Shown here one piece after another: positions 22,997-31,711 of a stretch of DNA of 64,000 nucleotides. Below the pieces are notes generated by a model. The model saw only the letters and a program-made list of their open reading frames with translations, was not told where the DNA came from and made no database searches. The position numbers and the translations under genes were made by a program. Position 1 is the stretch's first letter. Each line of letters begins with the position of its first letter. The DNA is from Blepharisma stoltei (Eukaryota > Ciliophora > Heterotrichea > Heterotrichida > Blepharismidae): the NCBI GenBank assembly GCA_914767885.1, contig CAJZBQ010000014.1, positions 310,001-374,000 of the forward strand. Reading direction: 5' to 3'.

Positions 22997-24262
22997 TTAT
23001 TTCTTCTTTGGCTCAATAATATCTTTTCTATTTATTGGTGGCAATTCTTGCGATCCATCAAACCACCCGACGCTTCTGCTTGAGCAGCTTTCGAACGATA
23101 AATCACTTCTATCTGTGTCCCCTTCGCCCTCGCTCTGAGCAATCTTTTGCCCTAAATCATAATTTTCTTTCATTAATCTTTGTTGAGTTTCTAGCATTTT
23201 TTCATACATGTGTTTATATTTCCTGACTTCCCTCTTTGCCATTCTCATTTGCTGTTTAATTCTCTGCAGATCTGACTCCATTATCCTGATTTTTCTTTTT
23301 TCCTCACTTATAAATCCCCCTGCACTTTCGCTGTCGCTGCTGAAACTTGAGTCAGTTATTACATCTTCTACTGTATTCTCTCCTTCTTTTGTAGAGTCTA
23401 CATCACTAACAGATCGGCTTCTATTTTGTGCATCGGTTCGAAATCGAAGTTCACTAATCTCGCCTCTATTAGAATAATTTTTTTATTCATTAATTTCATA
23501 GATAGCTCACATATATATTTTTTGCATTTTACTATGACCATATCTATCACTGCTAGTGGTAGTTGTAAGTAAAAACTACAATATTTCTTGCTCTGTGTAC
23601 TCTTGAGCTAATTGTTTAGACATTGCATTAATTATTTCTTCTTGCTCCTGATTCAAAGTGTGCTCTATGTTATTTTGATCTTGCATTAGTTTTTCTAGAG
23701 ATCTATAAATTATGTTTGTGATAGTTTCTTCTTCTCTTTCAAGAGAACTCAAAAATAGCTCTTTTTCCCTTTGAAGTGCCCTTAGTCTTCTTGCGAGATC
23801 AGTAGAGACTCCTGAAGCGCCTTGTAAGAGTTGATGCTTCTGAGTAAAATTTACAAATCGTTGACTTTCTTCATCTTTTATTCTAAGTTGATCTTGAAGG
23901 TTTTTATTTTTATTCTGTTCACTCCTCTCATCCGTAAGCGATCAAAACCATTGGAAAAATCTCCTAGAAAAATAATTTTTTCTTTATACAAATTTATTAT
24001 AAAAATATTTTGATATATAGCGATAGTTAGTAATGAAATCTCTTGCTAAATCTATTAAATTTCTATTTTTAAGACTGATTAAATTAATTTTTGTTTTCCA
24101 CTTTCTTGAATTGAGCTTTTTTAAAATTCGAAAAAAAATTTACATACATAATTTTTAAAATAAAATTAACCCTCCATAAGCTAACAAATTTTTTTGTTCG
24201 CTCACCAGAGGGGAGTCAGCTTCTAACATCTTTTGTAAAGCTTCAAGATTGTCTGCTTCCAT
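22997..24262 (-). CDS. Small coiled-coil protein, split by two insertions
   Basis: Minus strand, join(22997..23476, 23579..23921, 24219..24262), 288 aa, ATG 24262 to TAA. Nearly all helical: LEALQKMLEAE-QNKNKN, REKELFLSSLEREEETITNI, and a C-terminal coiled coil (QQMRMAKREVRKYKHMYEKM) followed by an acidic, Ser-rich tail. No named domain. Frames in all three parts agree only after removal of a 297-bp and a 102-bp insertion. It lies on the same strand as the GBP gene, about 270 bp upstream of that gene's start. Confidence 0.72.
23477..23578. other. IES, 102 bp
   Basis: TA-bounded; ends TAATTTTTTT and TAGTTTTTAC read inward. It contains in-frame stops; removal joins QEIL-YSNRGEISEL. The exact TA pair was chosen by frame. 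Confidence 0.6.
23922..24218. mobile_element. IES, class 1-like MITE bounded by TGA (TCA) repeats
   Basis: 297 bp; plus-strand ends CTCCTCTCATCCGTAAGCGA and GCTCACCAGAGGGGAG, flanked on both sides by TCA (TGA on the coding strand) instead of TTA/TAA. The core keeps the ATGAAATCTCTTGCTAAATC motif of class 1 in reverse. Removal gives MLEA-EQNKNKNLQDQ in frame. Confidence 0.75.
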
Positions 24263-24779
24263 TTGATAATTTTTTTATTAATTTATGCCAAAATGAGAAA
24301 CTATTTAATAAAATTTTAGAGAAAATAATATCAGTCAGCATTGCTAAATTCAAAGTAGGCTAAAAATTTTTTATTATTTCTATATGCACATGTTTCTTCA
24401 CGGCTTAAATATATTTCCTGGGGTCTATAAAAATTTCATAAGCATAATCTTTTTAACTGAAATTCAGATTATAGTAAAATATTAAAAATTCGTATAATGG
24501 CAATGTATCATTTAAAGTTAGGTATACGATTTTATAGACTAGCTTCTTTAATTGCTCATTCTTGTATGAATTTAGATTATTCTTACAATGTTTATTTCAT
24601 AATTAAAACATTTTCAACTAATGAAATATTTTGTCACACTTAAATGGTGTTTTAATGATCTAGCAGTCACAATCTATGATTTCAGTATATCAATTAATGC
24701 AAACCAACTAAAATAATTTTATATAATTAACCACAAATATGATGATCCTTAACCACTTTAATTGCAGATAATATTAAAT
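24263..24779. other. Intergenic, AT-rich
   Basis: About 500 bp between two divergent genes. I see no gene, repeat or RNA in it; it presumably holds both promoters. Confidence 0.4.
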
Positions 24780-26979
24780 ATGTTGGCTTCTCGCTATGCT
24801 TCTCGTTTAATTCCTAGCTTCCCAAGAGCCAAGTTTTCTACTAATCTCCAAAAATACGAAAACATTGAGAAATATTGGAATGCCAATGCAGAATGGTATG
24901 AAAAGCACCAAACTCAATGCTCATCTGACATCTATAGAAGTATGATCCCTTTCCTTCACCTCGACAAAGCTAAAAACGTTCTCGAAGTTGGCGCAAGCAA
25001 CGGCATAGGTGCTGAAATTATGTTACAGCATGCAGCTCCAGATATAGCTCATACCCCTTTATAGATTTCTTTACCGAGCAAAATGTACTGGATTCTTGAA
25101 CGAGCAAAACAGAGTCTCTCAAAGAGATGAGCTCAATCTCTATATCAGGAAGTGCTAGAAAGTGCCATGTCAAAAAATGGTGACAAGTGTAAAAAAAAAG
25201 TTGACAATTAAATGCGCCAATTTTTAAAAAAATGAAACTAATATAAAGCCCCATTTATTAATTAAAGATATAAAATAAAATTTTTATATTTAAAAGATAT
25301 TTTAAAATATTTTTTATATTTTTAAAAAAAAATAAAATTTTAATATTTTTTTGAAAAATTAAAATACATGACATGAGTCATTTACAACTTTGCAAGTAAT
25401 CATCAGCCTTCAATGGGAACTTTGGCTTTTATAGCATCATTAATCATTATTATACTGGTACATTTGTAGGAAATTTATCCATTCGCCTTGGCACAACTCG
25501 ATTCACAATTTTTTGATTTTAATAGTTTAAAGGAATGGCATGAGTCTTTAGCAACTTTATAAAGAACCATCAGCCTTTAATAGGAACTTTGGATTTTATG
25601 ACAGCATTGATTATTATCATATTTGTACATTTGTAGGAAATTCTATCCATTCGCCTTAACACAACTCGATTCACAATTTTTTGATTTTTGATAGTCTAAA
25701 GTACATGACATGAGCCATAGCAACTTTTGAATGAACCATTAGCCTTCAATGAGAACTTTGGATTTTATAGCATCATTGATCGTTATCATACTGGTACATT
25801 TATAGGAAATTCTATCCATTCGCCTTGGCACAACTCGATTCACAATTTTTTGATTTTAATAGTTTAAAGGAATGACATGAGTTGTTAGCAACTTTATAAA
25901 GAACTATCAGTTTTCAATGGGAACTTTGGATTTTTATAGCAGCATTGATTTATATCATACTGGTAAATTTATAGGAAATTTTATCCATTCGCCTTGGCAC
26001 AACTCGATTCACACTTTTAAATATTTTAAATACATAAATAATAATCAAAAATATTAAATCAATTATAATTTATATTATTTATCTATCTATTATCATTAGA
26101 AAAATATGATTAATTCATAAGACCTTTAAATAAGCTTTTTAATTATTAATAAATCCTAGTCTAATTGTGTATCTTAAATTTTAAATTTAATAATAAAACC
26201 ATTTTTAAAATTGGCGCGTTCACTTGCCAACTTTTTTCACACTTGTCACCATTTTTTGACATGGCACTTTCTAACACTTTTTGATATAGAGATTGAGCTC
26301 ATCTCTTTGAGAGACTCTGTTTTGCTCGTTCAAGAATCCAGTACATTTTGCTCGATAAAGAAATCTATAAAGGGACATGAACTATACAAAATTCACATTA
26401 GTCGAAGTCTCCCAAAAACTTATAGATCTCGCCAAAGCCAAAAATTTGCCTAGAAGCGAAATCTTAAAAATAAACTCTGACGAACTTCCGTTCCCAGGAG
26501 AAAAGTTCGACAGATATGTCAGTTTAGCAACTATTGAAGAATTGGAAAACCCACACAGAGTTGTGAGGGAAGCCTACAGATTAGTTGCACCTAATGGAGG
26601 AATATTAGGAATTTCAGTATTGGGTAGAAGAAGTTCAAGCACTTATACAATGATCTTTGAAAGAATAAGGCACAAATTTGGAATTGAAAACCAAATCAGA
26701 CTGAGAAGAGAGCTCAGCAACCCTGGGACGTTGAAAGGTATGCTGAAGACCGCTGGGTTTAAGAGAGTGATTACTTTTTATGAACAATACCATTTCCCTA
26801 CAACTGATGTGAATAAACTTAAGAACATCTTTTTGGAAGAACCTGGAATTAATGCACTCGTAAAAGCAGGGAAAAAGGCAGAAGTTGAACAAGCTGTTAT
26901 TGAAGAGCTAAATAGTGTCATTCAAGTAGAAGAAACTGCTTTGAATTATGAAGCACTCCTAGTCATGGCCTATAAGTAA
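24780..26979 (+). CDS. SAM-dependent class I methyltransferase, split by a 1.3-kb insertion
   Basis: join(24780..25044, 26387..26979), 285 aa, ATG to TAA. The N-terminus MLASRYASRLIPSFPRAKFS is Arg/Ser-rich without acids, a likely mitochondrial presequence. Motif I is VLEVGASNGIGAE (about residues 70-82); removal of the insertion joins QHAAPD-TKFTLVEVSQKL, whose acidic residue after the second strand (LVEVS) fits the SAM-binding fold. Later motifs are INSDELPFPGEKFD and the post-motif LVAPNGGILGI, typical of UbiE/Methyltransf_11 enzymes. The substrate cannot be assigned; a quinone or other small molecule is common for this group. Confidence 0.8.
25045..26386. mobile_element. IES with ~180-bp inverted repeats and internal tandem repeats
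   Basis: 1342 bp. Ends TATAGCTCATACCCCTTTAT and TATAGTTCATGTCCCTTTAT (read inward) continue as inverted repeats for roughly 180 bp (CGAGCAAAATGTACTGGATT, AAAGAGATGAGCTCAATCTC). The middle holds four tandem units of about 168 bp (starts near 25368, 25536, 25704, 25872), each with a GACATGAGTC-like start and CCATTCGCCTTGGCACAACT near its end. Removal restores the methyltransferase frame. Confidence 0.88.
25368..26015. repeat. Tandem repeat, 4 units of about 168 bp
   Basis: Units share CAACTCGATTCACAATTTTT and GGGAACTTTGG blocks and differ by scattered substitutions. They have no spacer structure and are confined to the insertion. Confidence 0.85.
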
Positions 26980-27052
26980 AATCATTATCTTAATAATCCC
27001 GAATTATTAATTATTCTATCATTTTAATAATTAGATATTCAAAGTTCCAGAA

Positions 27053-28711
27053 ATGGCAACGTCTCGTTTAGAGGAGCTTTTAAATAAAATTGAGGAACCA
27101 CCCCTTCCAGAAATCACTGATAACTATGAAATTGATCTGAGAAATTTTAGAATATATCTTGGACACTTAAAGGAATACAAAGAAAGCATAATAAAATTTG
27201 GACAAATATCAAAATTTCATGCAGAAAAGACAAGAGTTTATAATTCGAAATTAGAGACTGCAGAAGCATTAATTAAAGCTGTATTGAAGGATATCGAGAG
27301 ATTGGAAGAAAATCATCATCCAAGGAATTATAAGAAATTTGGAGGGTCACAAAATAAATTTAAAAGAGTTTCTGCTCAACAAATATTAGAAAATCCAGGA
27401 ATTTTGAATGGGGTTGAAGAAGGCATAATAGAAGACGAGCATAATTCAATTTTTGTATTAAGACTATCGGAAGAAGCATTCCCTGTTAGTGAATGCCCTG
27501 TATGTGATGAGGCTGGGTTTAGCAGCAAAAGCGAGCTCATAGATCATCTCAAAGAGCACTTAACATATACCAATTTTAGCCACAGCTCAAAACCATTTCA
27601 AAATGAAAATTTAGAAATTTCAAAAAAATATAAAATTAATCAACTAAGAGGAGCTCCTCCTAGAAGTGCATGAATGGCACTTGCTTCTGAAATACAAAAT
27701 TTATATCAAAATGAAAGGCAAGATGAAGGTCTTTTGACTTTTAAGTATGAAATATCCAATTATTTAGAAGATATTTTTAAAACAATTTATCCAAATAGTT
27801 CGCTAAGGATGTATGGGTCTAATTTGAATGGATTCACTACAACTAATAGTGACTTAGACTTAAGCCTTTCGATAGATCTAAAAGAAGCTTTTAAATCCCC
27901 AAGGGAGAAAACCTTTGATTTAATTTCAGCAAATTTTGAAGGACCTGTTAAAACCAATGATTTATGTGAATTAATTATTTTGTCGAAAATATGTGACTCA
28001 TTGGAAGAAATAAAGGCAACTGATATTGAATTGAGAGCTTCTGCAAGAGTTAGAATCATCAATTTTTTAACCCCCACAGAGCCAAAATTAGAAGTAGATT
28101 TATGCTTAAATAATGACCTAGCCGTAGAAAATTCGAAAATGCTCAAAGCATACAGCCTAATTGATACAAGAGTGCCATGTTTAGGAATTGTCATAAAATG
28201 CTGAGCCAAGGCAAGAAAAATAGCTGACCCTAAAAATGGAACTCTGTCGTCATATGCATATATCATTTTGCTAATTTTTTTCTTGCAAAGGGTTTCTCAT
28301 CCAATTTTACCTTATCTTCAGCTCTATGTAACTGAAGAGAAGAAGATTGGGGAATATGATTGCTCTTTTGATAACGATATTGCAAAATATCAAGCATCTG
28401 CCCAAGCTAACCAAATGAACGAAGGTGAGCTTTTATTTGAATTTTTCAAATTTTTCTCGTTATTTGATTGGAGAAATAATGTGGTTGACATCAGAAAAAG
28501 AGAAAATGTAAGTAAATCTGGAACTCAAAATGAACCTTTTATTTCTATTCAGGATCCATTTGAAACTACTAGAAATCTTGGAGATGTTTGCAAGCCTTTA
28601 GGAGTGAAAAGAATAAAAAATGAATTTAAAAGAGCTGCTGCTGAGATAATAAAAGGGAAAAGACTGCAGAAATTATTAGAATACGAACAGATACGTCAGA
28701 TAAATAATTAA
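27053..28711 (+). CDS. Non-canonical poly(A)/poly(U) polymerase with C2H2 finger
   Basis: 552 aa, ATG to TAA, two TGA codons as Trp. Residues about 149-170 form a C2H2 zinc finger (CPVCDEAGFSSKSELIDHLKEH would be the full motif: Cys pair, then two His). The nucleotidyltransferase domain of the Cid1/TUTase group follows: MYGSNLNGFTTTNSDLDLSL gives the G-S...SDLDL signature with two catalytic Asp (about residues 268 and 270), and KLEVDLCLNND the third. The PAP-associated region includes LGIVIKCWAKARKIADPKNG and SSYAYIILLIFFLQ. Such enzymes add U or A to RNA 3' ends; which nucleotide is used is not visible. It is on the same strand as the methyltransferase, 73 bp downstream. Confidence 0.85.
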
Positions 28712-28813
28712 CCTGAATTGTAAAATTAATTTGTTAGAAATATTCTTAGGTAAAAAATAATTTTAATAATAAAGCATTTTAAAAATTGGCACGTATGGTT
28801 TTATGTTTTTCTA

Positions 28814-29275
28814 TTATTTTGATTTCCAATCATATTCAAGTTTCTTAGCGATATTTCGCTTGTGATATTCAGCTAGCTCTTTATCATTTAGTCCTCTGTT
28901 TTCATACTTTTGTCCACAATAATCTAGAAATCTTCCAAACTCATTGAAGTGCCAATAAACACATCCTAATAATGGAAATACAACTATTGGTGTAAGCCAA
29001 AGTCCAGCCCCAGGCTTTAAATAATCTTTTAAATGAAATACTCCCATCCCGGTAAGCAGACTAAGTCCTGCACCAATCACAAAAACTTTCTTCGAAAAAT
29101 CATTTCTATAGTAATTAAATCTTTTCAAATCTTCTCGATCTATTAAATATTCTTGGTTTATAGGATAATCCACATATGTATTCTGATTATCTTGCAAAAA
29201 TCTCACAATTTTTCTTCGTGGATTTGTATCTCCAGGAACTTCTTCAACTTTCGTGAATTTGCTGTACCCTACCAT
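28814..29275 (-). CDS. Small two-pass membrane protein, unknown
   Basis: 153 aa, ATG 29275 to TAA. Two adjacent hydrophobic helices (KKVFVIGAGLSLLTGMGVF and GLWLTPIVVFPLLGCVYW) make a hairpin. The N-terminal half is soluble (KIVRFLQDNQNTYVDYPIN) and the C-terminus is charged (DKELAEYHKRNIAKKLEYDW). The size and hairpin are reminiscent of small mitochondrial or ER membrane proteins, but I recognise no family. Confidence 0.6.
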   Translation of the reverse strand: MVGYSKFTKVEEVPGDTNPRRKIVRFLQDNQNTYVDYPINQEYLIDREDLKRFNYYRNDFSKKVFVIGAGLSLLTGMGVFHLKDYLKPGAGLWLTPIVVFPLLGCVYWHFNEFGRFLDYCGQKYENRGLNDKELAEYHKRNIAKKLEYDWKSK

Positions 29276-29448
29276 TATAAAAAGTTATGAAGATTATAAT
29301 AATTATGCCATTATAACAAACTAAATATTTAGAGACAAAATTGAATATAAAAAGCTATTTTGTATGGTGAAGTATTGAATCTTTTAGAGCAGAATATGGT
29401 ATTAACAATTATTGATTATCATGTTGCATTTTCAAAATTACTCTGCTA

Positions 29449-31689
29449 CTATTCAGGGATGCTATATGAGGTGTTTAAAGGCTCTTCACTTGGTGTTTCT
29501 TCATCAGACTCAAAATAAGAATAATTGTCTGGAATAGAATCTTGCCGAGAACCCTTTCTAATTAGCTGCGATTGCTGACCATTTTTATACCCCATTATTT
29601 TAGCAACATCTGAAACGTGCTTCTCCAAGCTTCCAAGATAAGCTTGGGCACTTTCAAGCCTTGTATACAAGTCTCCAAGTGTCAATTTCTTTTGTTTAGA
29701 CACTTTGTGGAACCCAATTTCAGTGATTCGCTTTTTTATAGTTTCAGCTTTTTTCATCTTCAATTTTTTTTCAATTTTATCCTTAAAGTTTGCTGGGTCA
29801 ATAGCAAATAATTTGCCTTCTTTTGACATAGAGTTATATTCTTTTATTTCAAGCGCTGTTTTTTCATTGAGCATATCCCTTTCTTCAGCCACCTCAGTCA
29901 TTTCATCTCACACTCCTGGGAATTCCCTTCTAACCGTGCTTATTAAGCTTTTCCCCATAATGAGTAATTCTGAGCTTCTTATAGCTTTTGCGTTGTATTT
30001 TCTTGGGATTTGATATATGACTTCTACATCTCCAAAATAAGACCCTTTCTGAGCAGAATACACGACTGCTTCATCCCAGCAAATATAGCTTACGCGCCCT
30101 CTTATCAAAAAATAAATTTCTTCCGCAAATTCATCTTTTTTATAAATATACTCTTTGAAGTTCACAAACATGGGCTGGAGAAATGGGACAATTGACGCTA
30201 CAATTACTGGGTCTTTATCTTCGAAAAATACAAGCTCTTTAACTGCTCCATGATGCATGGCGAGAGCAACTTCATATCGGAGATGCTTTGGAAGCTCGTT
30301 AAATATGCTGTTTTTATCTCCCCATGAAAATCCTGTTCTTTCTGACGAATATTTAAGTGCGTGCCTCAGCTTAAATTTTAAGCCTTTGGTTAGCTTTGAT
30401 TCTGTAGCGAACTCATCAATGGCTGCCAGCTTATTTGTGAGGACATTTTCTTTTGTGCTTAAGCCGTTTAGCATTGATGATAAACTTCCAACTGTAAATG
30501 ACACAAAATAAAGAGCAGAAAGCATCCAGAATATACATAAAATCATCTCTAAATCTGTAACAGCTGTGATATCCCCATATCCGATGCCGCAGACTGTTGT
30601 TACTGCTCAATAAATGCAAGTAATATAAAGTGTTGGCACATCAGAATCGAGGTACCCACCTCGAAATACTCATGTATCAGGTGAAAAATTTTGGATTTTC
30701 GCAGAATAATACCAAATACAAGAAACAACATGAACACATAGCATTATTGTAAAAAATGACTGAAATAAACGCATTCCAGTGTGCTTGATACTTAAAAAGT
30801 CTTGTAGCATCTCAAAAATGTAGTTGTGCTTGTAATGCTTCATCATTTTAGCTAGCCTCGTAATCCTTGCAAGTCTATACAGCTTTGGCAGCCTTAAAAG
30901 TTTTATCATACTGCTATTCGTGGAGCTGCCATTCTGATCATTGCCAACTCCAAACAGTCCAAAAGGAATGCAAGAAACAACATCAATTGCAAACCAGCCT
31001 GTCACGTACCTCAGGATAATTTTAAACCTAGATGACACAAGTATTCCATCAGTATCATAGTAAGCACTAAAAAGCTGTATCACAATATCAATAAAAAACA
31101 TGACATTCAGTGCCATATCGATATAGAATCAGCAATCAAAGCCATTGCTTTCATAAAACGCCATAGTAAAAGGCATCACAGTTACACAATAAATCAGCCC
31201 AAAAGCTATGATAATATTTCAAATAATTTTTGGCTTGGCATTTGGATGTATAATCATAAAGGGCAGAGATTCTTTTACTTGGACTTCATGTAAGCTAAAC
31301 GTTTGCTTTCTTTCTGGTGGCTCCATGCTAATGATCCTCGCAGTTAATCTAGGAGATGATAAATGTCCGTATAAATGCACATGCTTAGATAAAGCTCTCA
31401 GAACAAATATTACTTTCAGTTTAAATCATACCCGTTTTCACACATCATTATAAGGGGAGTCTGGGACTGGAACGTTTCTAAAAAGCCTTCTGTTCCTCTC
31501 AGTTGAGTTAATTCGTTCTGATTCAAGCATTGGTTTTTCTTCAGATTCATTAGAATTAATGATCGCTGTATATGGATAAGTTGATTGTTTTTCAGCATCG
31601 TCTCGGCTATTCTGCTGAGAATCATTTTCTGAATTAATCGGCATAATAGTTATGCTTGGGTTAGAAATCTGATTGGATTTTACCATCAT
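29449..31689 (-). CDS. Cyclic-nucleotide-domain voltage-gated potassium channel
   Basis: 746 aa without interruption, ATG 31689 to TAG; TGA is Trp at many sites. Six-TM channel of the CNG/HCN/EAG superfamily: S1 near IIWNIIIAFGLIYCVTVMPF, S4 RLPKLYRLARITRLAKMMK with regularly spaced Arg/Lys (about residue 266), S5, and the pore TTVCGIGYGDITAV with the K+ selectivity filter GYGD (about 366). A C-linker follows and a CNBD fold (EIYFLIRGRVSYICWDEAVV, about 500-590). The phosphate cassette is degenerate (FGDVEVIYQIPRKYNAKA), so nucleotide binding is not certain. Ciliate channels of this type control ciliary beating and membrane potential. The start codon is 22 bp from that of the divergent phosphodiesterase. 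Confidence 0.9.
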
Positions 31690-31711
31690 AGTTAAAATTT
31701 TTGATCTAAAT
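31690..31711. promoter_or_regulatory. 22-bp gap between divergent start codons
   Basis: Only 22 AT-rich bases separate ATG 31689 (minus, K+ channel) and ATG 31712 (plus, phosphodiesterase). Any promoter elements must lie within this gap or inside the coding regions. Confidence 0.5.

Noticed and set aside
25368-26015. Regular repeats considered as a CRISPR-like array
   Set aside because: Units are directly adjacent, about 168 bp, without unique spacers, and sit in a transposon-like insertion of a eukaryote.
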